Shown one piece after another: positions 40,849-50,113 of a stretch of DNA of 64,000 nucleotides. The stretch comes from Xanthomonas citri pv. mangiferaeindicae (GTDB taxonomy: Bacteria > Pseudomonadota > Gammaproteobacteria > Xanthomonadales > Xanthomonadaceae). Where the stretch lies: the NCBI GenBank assembly GCA_002240395.1, contig CP016836.1, forward strand, positions 1,736,001-1,800,000, read 5' to 3'. The first letter of the stretch is position 1; every line of letters starts with the position of its first letter. The translations under genes were made by a program, and so were the position numbers. The notes under the pieces were generated by a model, which saw only the letters and a program-made list of their open reading frames with translations, made no database searches and had not been told where the DNA came from.

Positions 40849-43677
40849 TCAGGCCACGGCCGACTGCAGCGATGCGGTCGCGGCCTCGACGCTGGCGACG
40901 AGCTCCTGCTGTCGAAACGGCTTGCCCAGGATCGTCAGACCGGGGTCGAACTCGGCCATGCTCGTGTAGCCCGAGACGATGACCACCGCGGTGCCCGGCA
41001 AGCGATCGCGTACGGTCCTTGCCAGCTCGGCGCCGGTCATGCCGGGCATCAGATGGTCGGTGACCAGCACATCGGGGGCCAGGCCGCCCTCGAGCGCGGC
41101 CAGCGCCTCTTCGGCCGAGCCGGCCTCGATCACGCGGTAGCCCATGTCGTCGAGCGCGTCGGCGGTGCACATGCGCACGGCGTCCTCGTCGTCGACCACG
41201 AGCGCGGTACCGCGGTGTTCGTCTGTCGTGTTCACGTGATCGTCCTCGTTGCTGTCTGCATTCGCGGCTGCGCGGCGGGTGCCCACCGGCAGCCAGAGTT
41301 CCATCGTGGTGCCCCGCTGCGGGGCGCTGTCGATCGCCAGCCGGCCGCCGAGCTGCGAGGCCAGGCCGTGCGCCATCGACAGGCCCAGGCCGGTGCCGCG
41401 GCCGATGCCCTTGGTCGAGAAGAACGGCTCGACGGCGCGCGCGCGCGTCGCCTCGTCCATGCCGTGACCGGTGTCGGCGACCGAGACGACGACGTAGTCG
41501 CCGGGCGGCAGGCCGTCGGCGCGCGTGTCGGCATCCATCCGCGCATTGCGTGCGCCGAGCGTGAGCACACCGCCATCGGGCATCGCGTCGCAGGCGTTGA
41601 CGCTGAGGTTGAGCAGCGCCATCTCCAACTGGTTGGGGTCGGCGATCGCCGGTGCCAGGTCCTCGGCGATGTCGAGCACCAGTCGCACGCGCGGGCTACT
41701 GGAGCTTGCGATCAGTTCCGCCATGCCCGCGACCAGCGGACCGACCTCCACATCCACCGGTTGCAGCGGCTGCCGCCTTGCGAAGGCCAGCAGGCGCTGC
41801 ACCAGTGTGGCCGCGCGTTCGGCCGAGCGCTGCGCGACCGCGATCATGCGCGCACGACGTTCAGGCCGGGCATCGGGGTCACCGGCAAGCTCGAGGGCGG
41901 TGAAGATCGGCGTGAGCAGGTTGTTGAAATCGTGCGCAACGCCACCGGTCAGCTGGCCCATCGCTTCGAGCTTTTGCGATTGACGCAGCGCTTCTTCGGC
42001 GTTGCGTCGCTCGGTGGTGTCGATCGCTTCGGGCACGACCGCAATGATTCGCCCGCCGGCGTCGCGGATCGGGCGGATCGACAGGTCGTGCACGCGCCGC
42101 CCGGACGCCAGCTCGACCTCGATCTCGGCGCGCGCGGTGCCGCCGCGGGTGGCTTCGTTGAACAGGCTGCGGATGCGCTCGGACATGCCCGGCGTGGTGC
42201 TGAACCAGGACGTCTCCCACAGCGGCCGGCCGACGATGGCCTCGAACTCGACCCCGATCGCATCGAGCACGGTCTGGTTCGCATCGGTCAGTGTGCCGTC
42301 GGGCGTGCACATCGCCTGCAGCTGGTAGCTGGTCTCAAACAGCGTACGCAGCTGCGCCTGCGATCGTGCCAATGCGTCGGCAGCGGCCTTGATGTCGGTG
42401 ACGTCGCGCGCGCTGCAATAGAAACGACCGCCTTCGGGCGTGGCCACCCACGACAGCGTGCGCACGCCGCCAGCGCGCGTGCGCCAGCGGTTCTCGAAGC
42501 GCAGCACGGGTTTGCCGGCGCGCAACGTGTCGAGCACGCTACGGGTGACGTCGTGGTCGTCCGCATCGACGAATGCCCACCACGGCTGGCCTGCGAGTTC
42601 GTCGGCGCGCCAGCCCAGCATCTGCTCCCAGGCCGGGTTGGTCGTCTGCATGCAGCCGTCGGCGTCGACGACTGCGAGCAGGTCAGGCGTCACCTGCCAG
42701 GTCAGCGAGCGTTCGCGCGCACGGGCGACGACCTGGCGCTCCAGATCGCTGTTGAGCATGCGCAATTCCGCTTCGCGTTCACGCAAGGCCTCATCGGCCA
42801 GCGCGCGCGCCGTGACATCCACGCCCTGGACGAAGATCCCGATCACGCCGCGTTCGTCGGTGACCGGCTGATAGACGAAATCGAGGTAACGCTCGACCGA
42901 TGGCCCGCCCGGGGTGGCCTGGACGACGAAGCGGGCACCGCTGGCCGAGAACGCGCGACCGGTCGCGTAGACATCGTCGAGCAGCGATTTGAAGCCCTGT
43001 TCGACCGCGTCGGGCAGGGCCTCGGCAACGCTGCGACCGATCAGGTCGCGATCGCCGACCAGGCGCCGGTAGCCGGGATTGGCCAGCTCGAAGCGATGCT
43101 CGGGCCCGCGCAGCATCGCCATGAAACTCGGCGCCTGGTCGAACAGCCGGCCCAGACGTTCGGCCTCGGCTTCAAGTCGCCGCTGCGCGAGGACTTTGTG
43201 CGTGGTCTCAGTGGTGATGTTCAGGAACCCCGGAATCCCTCCCTGTTCATCGCGCACGGGGGTGTAGGAGAACGTCCAATACGTCTCTTCCGGGTAGCCG
43301 TGGCGCAGCATCGTCAGCGGCATGTCCTCGTGCGAAGTCGACGTGCCGGACATCGCCTGCTCGATCAGCGGCAGGATGTCGTCCCAGACATCCGGCCAGA
43401 TCCGTGCGATCGGCCGGCCCAGCGCGTCGGACTCCTTGGCGCCGAGCATCGGGGCATAGGCGTCGTTGTAGAGGAACGTCAGCTCCGGGCCCCAACTCAG
43501 GCACATCGCGAAGCGCGAATCGAGCATCAGCGCCACGGTGGTGCGCAGCGACTGCGGCCAGGCCTGCAGCGGCCCCAGCGGCGTCGTCGACCAGTCGAAG
43601 GCAGCAATACGGCCCGCCATCACGCCGTGTGCGGGCAGAAAATCAATGCTGGTGGGACAGGCAGCGGGCGGGTTCAA
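40849..43677 (-). CDS. PAS-domain hybrid sensor histidine kinase with receiver domain
   Basis: The product is about 942 residues. N-terminal block DWSTTPLGPLQAWPQSLRTT is typical of multi-PAS kinases of this type. Four PAS-like sections follow (GPELTFLYNDAYAPMLG; GPEHRFELANPGYRRLVG; LLAVVDADGCMQTTNPAWEQ; MCTPDGTLTDANQTVLD). The phosphoacceptor H-box is GGVAHDFNNLLTP, and the ATPase has NLSVNACDAMPDGG, DTGHGMD and GRGTGLGLSMAHG. A C-terminal receiver carries DDED and the phospho-Asp in VTDHLMPG, then K in GKPF. No membrane segment is seen, so it is likely cytosolic. The start is uncertain: TTG 43677 keeps the FLPAHG block; ATG 43620 and GTG 43761 are alternatives. Confidence 0.85.
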   Translation of the reverse strand: MNPPAACPTSIDFLPAHGVMAGRIAAFDWSTTPLGPLQAWPQSLRTTVALMLDSRFAMCLSWGPELTFLYNDAYAPMLGAKESDALGRPIARIWPDVWDDILPLIEQAMSGTSTSHEDMPLTMLRHGYPEETYWTFSYTPVRDEQGGIPGFLNITTETTHKVLAQRRLEAEAERLGRLFDQAPSFMAMLRGPEHRFELANPGYRRLVGDRDLIGRSVAEALPDAVEQGFKSLLDDVYATGRAFSASGARFVVQATPGGPSVERYLDFVYQPVTDERGVIGIFVQGVDVTARALADEALREREAELRMLNSDLERQVVARARERSLTWQVTPDLLAVVDADGCMQTTNPAWEQMLGWRADELAGQPWWAFVDADDHDVTRSVLDTLRAGKPVLRFENRWRTRAGGVRTLSWVATPEGGRFYCSARDVTDIKAAADALARSQAQLRTLFETSYQLQAMCTPDGTLTDANQTVLDAIGVEFEAIVGRPLWETSWFSTTPGMSERIRSLFNEATRGGTARAEIEVELASGRRVHDLSIRPIRDAGGRIIAVVPEAIDTTERRNAEEALRQSQKLEAMGQLTGGVAHDFNNLLTPIFTALELAGDPDARPERRARMIAVAQRSAERAATLVQRLLAFARRQPLQPVDVEVGPLVAGMAELIASSSSPRVRLVLDIAEDLAPAIADPNQLEMALLNLSVNACDAMPDGGVLTLGARNARMDADTRADGLPPGDYVVVSVADTGHGMDEATRARAVEPFFSTKGIGRGTGLGLSMAHGLASQLGGRLAIDSAPQRGTTMELWLPVGTRRAAANADSNEDDHVNTTDEHRGTALVVDDEDAVRMCTADALDDMGYRVIEAGSAEEALAALEGGLAPDVLVTDHLMPGMTGAELARTVRDRLPGTAVVIVSGYTSMAEFDPGLTILGKPFRQQELVASVEAATASLQSAVA

Positions 43678-43775
43678 CAGCGGGACGCGCAGCTCGGGAC
43701 GGGCCGCATCCTGCCATAGGTCCCAGTGGTGGGGGATGATGACCGAGACCGGGCGTCGCACCGGGACCCGCGGCC

Positions 43776-44567
43776 TCACTTGCGTCGGCGTGCCCGCGGA
43801 CCGGCATCGTTGGTCGGCCCCACCTGCAGGCGGTCCTGCAGCGCGGCCGCATTGCGAGTGGCATGGCCGGCGGCGGTGTTGTCGAACACGACCCAGTGAT
43901 CGCTCGCCGGGTGCATGGCGATGGCCGCAGCCAGCGAATCGAGGGCTGCCGCATCGTAGGCGCTGCGGTAGATCTGCGGTGTGCCGTGCCAGCGCCAATA
44001 GGCCAGGGCCGGGTCGCCGCCGGGCTGGGCGTCGGCGCCATGCCGCGCCGGGTCCGCGGCCACGCGCGCTACCCTGTGCCGCTGCAGCAGCGCCTCGGCT
44101 CGCGGCGTCAGCCAGCTGGCATGCCGGACCTCGCAGGCCAGGCCGCCCGCCCAGCGGCGGCGCAGCATCGCCAGGAACGTCGCGGCGCTACGCGCATCGA
44201 ACGCCAGACTCGGCGGCAACTGCGCCAGCAGGCAGCCGAGCCGGTCCCCCAGGCCGGTCGCCGCCTCCAGGAAGGCGTCGAGCAGTGGACCGCAGCTACG
44301 CAGGCGGTGCTCGTGGGTGATCGTACGCGGCAGCTTTGCGCTGAAGCGGAAGCCCGCCGGCACGCTGGCCGCCCAGCGCTCGTAGGTCGTCCGCCGGTGC
44401 GGCCGATAGAACGAAGAATTGATCTCGACCAGGTCGAACCGCGTGGCATAGCGCGACAGCATGCTGGCGCCGTCTTCGAACAGTGCGGCATCGCGCGAGG
44501 CGATCGACCAGCCGGCGCAGCCGATCCGCGGCGCAGGCTGGGGCGAACGGTCAGGAACCTGGGCCAT
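43776..44567 (-). CDS. DUF72 (YecE) family protein
   Basis: The product is 263 residues with a TIM-barrel-like fold. Family blocks are IGCAGWSIA near the start, YATRFDLVEINSSFYRPHRR, PAGFRFSAKLPRTITH, RLGCLLAQLPPSLAFD, CEVRHASWL, YWRWHGTP and WVVFDNTAAGHATRNA. The biochemical function is unproven. It lies upstream of the hybrid kinase on the same strand (about 100 bp from the chosen kinase start), so they may be cotranscribed. ATG 44567 is consistent with the conserved N-terminus. Confidence 0.9.
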   Translation of the reverse strand: MAQVPDRSPQPAPRIGCAGWSIASRDAALFEDGASMLSRYATRFDLVEINSSFYRPHRRTTYERWAASVPAGFRFSAKLPRTITHEHRLRSCGPLLDAFLEAATGLGDRLGCLLAQLPPSLAFDARSAATFLAMLRRRWAGGLACEVRHASWLTPRAEALLQRHRVARVAADPARHGADAQPGGDPALAYWRWHGTPQIYRSAYDAAALDSLAAAIAMHPASDHWVVFDNTAAGHATRNAAALQDRLQVGPTNDAGPRARRRK

Positions 44568-44714
44568 GCCGATGTCGTAGCAGGCCGCGGCGCGCGGCGA
44601 CGTGAGGCTGGGCGCATCCCCTGCAGGCGCGACGCGCAAGTCCGGGTGCGCGCTCACGGCGGCGCGGCGCCAGCGGCAGGAAGCTGCCTCCACCGAGTCG
44701 AGACCGAGACTGCA

Positions 44715-44924
44715 ATGACCCGCAAAGATCCCCCTGACGACGCCCCGATCCCCAGCCAGCCGCGCAGCTATCCGCACGGCAGCGGCGACCGCAACGCCTG
44801 GTCGCCGGTCGGCGACGACCGCATGCCGCGACGCGGTGGCGGCGCGCAGCGCGTGCCCGATCCCGACCCCACCGGGCCCGATCACACCGATCCGGCGGCC
44901 GACGACGGGGCGAGCGACCGCTGA
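44715..44924 (+). CDS. Small hydrophilic disordered protein, 69 residues
   Basis: The family is not recognised. The peptide is rich in Pro, Asp, Arg and Gly (MTRKDPPDDAPIPSQPRSYP; NAWSPVGDDRMPRRGGG; PDPDPTGPDHTDPAADD), which predicts no fold. A GAGAC stretch lies eight bases before the ATG. It is divergent from DUF72 and convergent with the oxidoreductase gene, so it needs its own promoter. Low-complexity, acidic end. Could be a non-coding open frame in GC-rich DNA. Confidence 0.4.
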   Translation: MTRKDPPDDAPIPSQPRSYPHGSGDRNAWSPVGDDRMPRRGGGAQRVPDPDPTGPDHTDPAADDGASDR

Positions 44925-44948
44925 GCGGCGCCCATTGCGGCGGTCGCG

Positions 44949-45560
44949 TCAACGCTCGGGCTTGGGATAGGGCCGCTCGGCCAGCAGGCGCGCCAAGTGC
45001 GCGGCGTTGCTGGCGATGGTGCGGATGGTCTCGTCGACCTTGTCCGGGATCGTGTCGAGATCCTTGAAGTCGGTACTGCCCATCGCCTCGCCGACCCAGT
45101 ACGGCGGCGAGACGGCCGGCAGCGTGAATCCCACATCCGCCAGGCCCTGGTAGAGCTGGGAATGGACGAAGTGGGCGCCGTCCTCGTTGCCGACGACCGC
45201 GGCGATGGCGACCTTGCCGAAGGTCGGATAGACGCCGTCGTCATCGATCTCACCGAGCACCGCGTCCAGGCGTTCGAGCACACGCTGGGCCAGGCTCGAG
45301 GGATGCCCCATCCAGATCGGCGTGGCGAGGACCAGGATCTGCGCCTCCATGATCCGGCGGCGCAGCTGCGGCCATTGGTCGCCGTCGCCCTCGTCGGCGG
45401 TCACGCCCGGGCGCACGTCGAAATCGGCCACGCGCGCACTGTCGGTGCGCACGTCGTGCCGCGCGAGTGCGGCCAGCACCGCGTCGAGCATCTTCTGCGT
45501 CGAGGAGGGCGTGGCGCCTGACTTGAGCGTGCAGTTGAGGCCAAAGGCGGACAGGGTCAT
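44949..45560 (-). CDS. NAD(P)H-dependent FMN oxidoreductase (flavodoxin-like)
   Basis: The product is 203 residues with a flavodoxin-like fold. GLNCTLKSGATPSSTQKML is the FMN phosphate loop (first residues GLNCTLKSG), VLATPIWMGHPSSLAQRVL is the second flavin-binding block, and VAIAAVVGNEDGAHF the third. Members reduce quinones, azo dyes or act as multimeric flavodoxins. Its gene is divergent from the AraJ-like carrier with 169 bp between the starts. Confidence 0.85.
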   Translation of the reverse strand: MTLSAFGLNCTLKSGATPSSTQKMLDAVLAALARHDVRTDSARVADFDVRPGVTADEGDGDQWPQLRRRIMEAQILVLATPIWMGHPSSLAQRVLERLDAVLGEIDDDGVYPTFGKVAIAAVVGNEDGAHFVHSQLYQGLADVGFTLPAVSPPYWVGEAMGSTDFKDLDTIPDKVDETIRTIASNAAHLARLLAERPYPKPER

Positions 45561-45729
45561 GGCGTGACTCGCAAAGGGGACGGGAGCGCCAATGTCGGCA
45601 TTCGGCCGTCCAGAGCGCGTCGTCGGCATGCGATCCGCATGAACGCGCACGCACCGTTGCAATACGCGGCATCCCAGATGCTTGCTGCGATGCAACATAA
45701 TGCGCGGTCGTCCTTGCCGGAGACTTGCG

Positions 45730-46929
45730 ATGGCCAGCGCCTCGCCCGCGTCGCTGCCCAGCCGCGCTGCCACGCCAATCCTGTTTGCGCTCGCCCTGGG
45801 CGGGTTTGCGATCGGCACCAGCGAATTCGCAATGATGGGCCTGATGCCCAATCTGGTGCGCGCGTTTGGCGTCAGCGAACCGGACGTCGGCCATCTGATC
45901 AGCAGCTATGCGCTCGGCGTGGTCGTTGGCGCGCCGTTGCTGGCGATCCTCGGCGCCCGTCTGCCGCGGCGCAGCTTGCTGCTGGCACTGATGGGCTTCT
46001 ATGCAGTGGGCAACCTGGCCAGTGCGCTGGCGCCCAACTATGCGGCGATGCTGGTGGCGCGTTTCGTTGCCGGCCTGCCGCATGGCGCCTACTTCGGCAC
46101 CGCGGTGCTGGTCGCCGCCTCGATCAGCCGGCCCGACCAGCGCGGCACGGCGGTCAGCCGCGTGCTGCTGGGGTTGTCGATCGCGATCCTGGTCGGCAAT
46201 CCGCTGGCGACCTGGCTCGGTCAGCTGTCGAGCTGGCGCTGGACGTTCGCGCTGGTGGCGGCGATCGCGCTGGTCACCGTGGTCCTGGTGGCGCGCTTCC
46301 TCGCACCCGATCCCGTAGCGCCGGGCCAATCGCCGATGCGCGAGTTGCGCGCATTCAATCGGTCCCAGGTCTGGCTGGCGCTGGCGATCGGTGCGATCGG
46401 GTTCGCCGGCATGTTCTGCGTTTTCAGTTATCTCGCGCCGACGCTGATCGAGGTGACCGGCGTCGCCGAGACCTGGATCCCGGTGGCACTGGCGGCGTTC
46501 GGCGTCGGCGCGATCATCGGCAACGTGGCCGGCGGCTGGCTGTTCGACCGGCTGCAGTTCCGCGCCGCGGCAGTGATCCTGGCGTGGTCGCTGCTGGTGC
46601 TGCTGTTGTTTCCGCTGGCGGCGCAGGCAACGTGGTCGATCCTGCCGGCCGTGGTCGCGCTTGGCACGATGGGCGCACTGGCACCGGTGCTGCAGACCCG
46701 GTTGATGGACGTGGCCGGCGATGCGCAGACGCTTGCAGCCGCATCCAACCACGCCGCATTCAACACCGCCAATGCGCTCGGTCCCTGGCTGGGCGGACTG
46801 GCGATCAGTGCGGGGCTGGGTTGGACCTCGACCGGATGGGTGGGCGCGGCGACAGCGACGGCCGGCCTGCTGATCTACGCCTGGGCGCGCCGCGACGAGC
46901 GGCGGCAGCCGGTGCCGAGCGCAGGTTAG
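45730..46929 (+). CDS. MFS transporter, AraJ-like drug/sugar efflux type (DHA1)
   Basis: The product is 399 residues with 12 membrane segments. The N-terminus matches AraJ: ALGGFAIGTSEFAMMGLMP, HLISSYALGVVVGAPLLAIL, and the signature loop GLPHGAYFG. The AraJ group exports small metabolites or drugs; the substrate is unknown. GGAG lies seven bases before ATG 45730. A CATAAT hexamer (45696-45701) may serve as -10. The divergent flavin reductase suggests a shared stress or detoxification role; this is inference. Confidence 0.9.
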   Translation: MASASPASLPSRAATPILFALALGGFAIGTSEFAMMGLMPNLVRAFGVSEPDVGHLISSYALGVVVGAPLLAILGARLPRRSLLLALMGFYAVGNLASALAPNYAAMLVARFVAGLPHGAYFGTAVLVAASISRPDQRGTAVSRVLLGLSIAILVGNPLATWLGQLSSWRWTFALVAAIALVTVVLVARFLAPDPVAPGQSPMRELRAFNRSQVWLALAIGAIGFAGMFCVFSYLAPTLIEVTGVAETWIPVALAAFGVGAIIGNVAGGWLFDRLQFRAAAVILAWSLLVLLLFPLAAQATWSILPAVVALGTMGALAPVLQTRLMDVAGDAQTLAAASNHAAFNTANALGPWLGGLAISAGLGWTSTGWVGAATATAGLLIYAWARRDERRQPVPSAG

Positions 46930-47016
46930 CGACGCGCGCGCTGCGTGCTGTCTTCACGTCCGCGGCGCTGGCCGACGTCGACACTCGACGCCGACCCTCG
47001 ACACGCGGAGTACCCG

Positions 47017-47832
47017 ATGGCATCGCCCAGCAAGGCCGAAGAAGACGCGGCGACGATCGCGTCGCTGATCGACGATATCGACATCACGATGTTCACCACT
47101 GTCGCCCGGGGTGGCGCGCTGGTCAGTCGGCCGCTGTCGACGCAGAAGGCGCAGTTCGACGGCGAGCGGATCTGGTTCTTCGTCGCCGCCGACAGTCCGA
47201 AGATCGACGAGATCGCGCGCAATCCCAACGTCAACCTGGCCTATGCCTCGCAGCGCCGCAACACCTATGTGTCGGTCTCGGGCCAGGCGCGGGTCAGCGA
47301 CGATCGCGCCAAGGTGGTGGCGTTCTGGAACGACGCGCTCAAGGCCTATTTCCCGGGCGGCATCGACGATCCGAATCTCGCCCTGGTCGAGGTCGAAGCC
47401 CACACCGCCGAGTACTGGGATGCGCCCGGCACGCTGATCGGCAAGGCGATCGCATTCGCCACCGCGCGCGTGACCAAGCGCAAGGACGCGATGGGCGAGA
47501 ACCGCATCGTCGACCTGCGCGGCGATCGCAAGACCTCGCGCCCGCCGCCCTCGCGCAAGACGCGCAGCCACCAGGCTCGGACAGCATCGAAGACGGCATC
47601 CACGACGCGAGCCGCGGCCGGCAAGTCCGCGACGAACACCAGCCCGACGACGAAGACGGCCACGAAGAAGACCGCGACGAAGAAAGCGGCCTCGAAGCAG
47701 GCCGCCACCAAGACGAAGACCGCCAGGACGAGCGCGAAGAAGGCGACGGCTAGCAAGACCACCGGCCGGACAGCCGCCGCCAGGGTGCCGGCGAAGAAGG
47801 CGGGCGGCACGTCCAAGCCTCGGACGCGCTGA
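47017..47832 (+). CDS. PNPOx-like general stress protein with histone H1-like Lys/Ala/Thr tail
   Basis: The product is 271 residues. Residues 1 to about 165 form a split-barrel flavin-binding domain of the pyridoxamine 5'-phosphate oxidase-like general stress group (TIASLIDDIDITMFTTVARG; GGALVSRPLSTQKAQFDGER; IWFFVAADSPKIDEIARNPN; LAYASQRRNTYVSVSG). From about 170 to the end the sequence is very basic and repetitive (KTATKKTATKKAASKQAATK; TKTARTSAKKATASKTTG), like H1/HctB-type or AlgP-type DNA-binding tails. The barrel alone is the usual full length (about 165). GGAG is six bases before the ATG. The tail is part of one uninterrupted frame. Confidence 0.88.
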   Translation: MASPSKAEEDAATIASLIDDIDITMFTTVARGGALVSRPLSTQKAQFDGERIWFFVAADSPKIDEIARNPNVNLAYASQRRNTYVSVSGQARVSDDRAKVVAFWNDALKAYFPGGIDDPNLALVEVEAHTAEYWDAPGTLIGKAIAFATARVTKRKDAMGENRIVDLRGDRKTSRPPPSRKTRSHQARTASKTASTTRAAAGKSATNTSPTTKTATKKTATKKAASKQAATKTKTARTSAKKATASKTTGRTAAARVPAKKAGGTSKPRTR

Positions 47833-47909
47833 GCGGCCATCCGGCACGGGGGCTGCAGCGCCGCCGCGACAGCGGCACACTGCACGCCCCCCATGCCGAT
47901 CTGCCCGTC

Positions 47910-48464
47910 ATGTCCCTGCCCGAGACCGAGTTCGACCCCGACGACAATTTCGCGTTTCTCGCCGATGGCCGTGCCGACGCCGAGGACGACCCGGACGCCG
48001 ACCTCGAGGCGATCGCCTGGCAGTGGCTGTTGCTGATCAATCCCGGCGACGAGGAGGCGGCGCGCCAGCAGTTCCTCGCCTGGCAGGAGGCGTTGCCGCC
48101 CGATCCGGACGCCGATGCCGCGCGCGACGCGCTGGGACGCGTGACCGACTGGCAGTCGAGCTTCCGGATCGACGAGGACGATCGCGTCGCGCTGATCGAG
48201 GTGCTGGTCGAGCTGTCCGCGCGTTTCCGCGTCGAGATCGATTGGGCGTTGGAAGACCCCACCGATGCCGATGCCCTGGTCGATGTGCCGCCGTCGATGC
48301 TGCTCGGCACGGCGTATGACCAGCTGCGGGTCGCCGGCTACACGCTGTGGACTTGGGAGACCGGCGACGACACGTTCGCCGGCGCGATCGCGCTGCGCGA
48401 CGACGACGATGGCGTGCGCACGATCGGCCACGCGCTGGGGCTGGACCTGCGCCCCGGCGCCTGA
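47910..48464 (+). CDS. Acidic protein, possibly DUF6630 family
   Basis: The product is 184 residues, strongly acidic at the N-terminus (EFDPDDNFAFLADGRADAED). LLLINPGDEEAARQQFLAWQ and WQSSFRIDEDDRVALIEVLV resemble DUF6630 proteins, from memory; this assignment is tentative. There is no signal peptide or membrane segment. The function is unknown. It begins 78 bp after the PNPOx-like gene on the same strand. Confidence 0.65.
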   Translation: MSLPETEFDPDDNFAFLADGRADAEDDPDADLEAIAWQWLLLINPGDEEAARQQFLAWQEALPPDPDADAARDALGRVTDWQSSFRIDEDDRVALIEVLVELSARFRVEIDWALEDPTDADALVDVPPSMLLGTAYDQLRVAGYTLWTWETGDDTFAGAIALRDDDDGVRTIGHALGLDLRPGA

Positions 48465-48537
48465 ACGCGCGGTCTGCACACCACCGTCGCCGATTCGGTG
48501 CTAGCGTCTCGGCTATCGTCAGCGCGTGGAGGGTGCG

Positions 48538-48909
48538 ATGGACGAGATCGTCAGAGGTCGCGCGCAGCGTTGGGCCGTGCCCACCGCGCTGCTCGCACTG
48601 GCTTGTGGATTGCCGGCCTGGGCCGGCGACGGCGCCGCCGCGGCGCAGACCGACGTCGTCGCCACGTTGGCCGTCGAACCGCAACCGTGGGCGCAGCCGA
48701 TCGGCGAGTCCTGGCCGATCCGGCGCGCCTCGTCGCTGAAAGCCGAGTACCGCCGCATCCGCGCCTTGCGGATCGAGCAGATGCAGCCCGAGTACGAGCG
48801 CCGTAGCGCGCAGGCCGGTCCGGATGCGGCCCAGGCCTGGCGCGATGCCACGTTGCGCGACATCGCCCGGCAGGACCTGCGCGACCTGCGCGCCCGACTG
48901 GACCGTTGA
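48538..48909 (+). CDS. Small exported protein of unknown function, 123 residues
   Basis: A signal peptide is present (WAVPTALLALACGLPAWAGD). The mature part is short and ends in a helical, Arg/Asp/Gln-rich region (KAEYRRIRALRIEQMQPEYE; RDIARQDLRDLRARLDR). GGAGG lies five bases before ATG 48538; a GTG at 48526 is less likely. It is convergent with the EEP gene. Family not recognised. Confidence 0.7.
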   Translation: MDEIVRGRAQRWAVPTALLALACGLPAWAGDGAAAAQTDVVATLAVEPQPWAQPIGESWPIRRASSLKAEYRRIRALRIEQMQPEYERRSAQAGPDAAQAWRDATLRDIARQDLRDLRARLDR

Positions 48910-48929
48910 GGCGTCCGCCTACGCTGCGA

Positions 48930-50003
48930 TCAGCGCGGCGCGGCGGCGACGTTGGGATCGGCGCCCTCGACGGCCGCCTGCGCATCGGCACGTGCCTGCG
49001 CATCCGGTGACAAACCCGCGTCGCGCGGATTGTGGCCGGGCGCGAGTGCCAACTCGACGAGGATCGGGAAATGGTCCGAGCCGATGGCCGGCAACCGGCG
49101 CATGCATGCCAGGGTGAAGTGCCGGCTGTGGAACAGATGGTCGAGTGGCCAGCGCAGTCCCGGCAGCCGTGCGTGGAAGGTGTTGTACATGCCGCGCCCG
49201 ATGCGGGGATCGAGCAGGCCACTGACCTTGCGGAATAGACGTGTGGTCCGTGACCACGCCACATCGTTGAGGTCGCCTGCGACGATCACAGGATGTTCGG
49301 CCTCGCGCGCGGCGCGCCCGACCAGTACCAGTTCGGCGTCGCGGTCCTGCGAACTGTCGGCCTCGGTCGGGCTCGGCGGGCGGGGGTGCAGGGCGTGCAG
49401 CACGACCCGTTGGCCATCGTCGAGCTCGAGCGTGACATGCATCGACGGGATGTCGTCTTCGACCAGGTAGCGCACCTTGGCATCGTGCAGCGGCAGGCGC
49501 GCGTACAGATGCATGCCGTACAGGTTGTCCAGTGGGCAGCGCAGCGCATGCGGCAATAGATCCTGTAGGCCATCGAGCGCGCGCTCCCAGTGCCGGTCGG
49601 TCTCCACCGCGATCAGCACATCGGGGCGGTGCTCGCGCACCAGCGCCACCAGCGGCGCAGTGTCGCGGTTGTGCATCAGCACATTGCTGGCGAGCAGGCG
49701 GATGCGCGAGCACGCGTCGGCGGGGGCGTCGGCGACCTCGGGCCGCCGCAGCCGGGTGTAGGGGACGATCCACCAAGCCTGCCAGAGCACACAGCCGGCA
49801 TTGACGATGACGATTGCGGTGGTCCATGCATCGTCGATCGGCTGCAGCACCATCTGCGCTGCCAGCACGGCGATCGAGAGCACCAGCAGCTGCAGGCGCG
49901 GGAAATCGAAACCGCGGATCCACCACGCGCCACTGCGGATGGTGGGCATCAGGGTGGCGATCGCCAGCACCATCGTGGCGATCGCGAAGACGGGGGTCAG
50001 CAT
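48930..50003 (-). CDS. Membrane-anchored endonuclease/exonuclease/phosphatase family protein
   Basis: The product is 357 residues. Three N-terminal membrane helices (FAIATMVLAIATLMPTI; LQLLVLSIAVLAAQMVL; AIVIVNAGCVLWQAWWI) precede an EEP domain with SNVLMHN, IAVETDRHW (metal Glu), VIVAGDLNDVAW (Asp/Asn) and AIGSDHFPILVEL (Asp-His). A disordered C-terminal tail follows. This layout is common in Gram-negative inner-membrane EEP proteins of unknown substrate, possibly phosphodiesters or lipids. The catalytic domain should face the periplasm if the helices number three. Confidence 0.85.
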   Translation of the reverse strand: MLTPVFAIATMVLAIATLMPTIRSGAWWIRGFDFPRLQLLVLSIAVLAAQMVLQPIDDAWTTAIVIVNAGCVLWQAWWIVPYTRLRRPEVADAPADACSRIRLLASNVLMHNRDTAPLVALVREHRPDVLIAVETDRHWERALDGLQDLLPHALRCPLDNLYGMHLYARLPLHDAKVRYLVEDDIPSMHVTLELDDGQRVVLHALHPRPPSPTEADSSQDRDAELVLVGRAAREAEHPVIVAGDLNDVAWSRTTRLFRKVSGLLDPRIGRGMYNTFHARLPGLRWPLDHLFHSRHFTLACMRRLPAIGSDHFPILVELALAPGHNPRDAGLSPDAQARADAQAAVEGADPNVAAAPR

Positions 50004-50113
50004 GGACGGGCCGGCGGGAGGGAGGCCGGACTATCCGCGATGCCGGCCCGCGCCGATGTGAATGCGGCGGGGGCCGGTGGTGCAAGGCAGGGCAAGCGCC
50101 CTGGCGGAGGGCG

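Noticed and set aside
40747..43719. 990-codon plus-strand frame opposite the histidine kinase
   Set aside because: The minus strand carries kinase and receiver motifs in order; the plus frame is compositional only.
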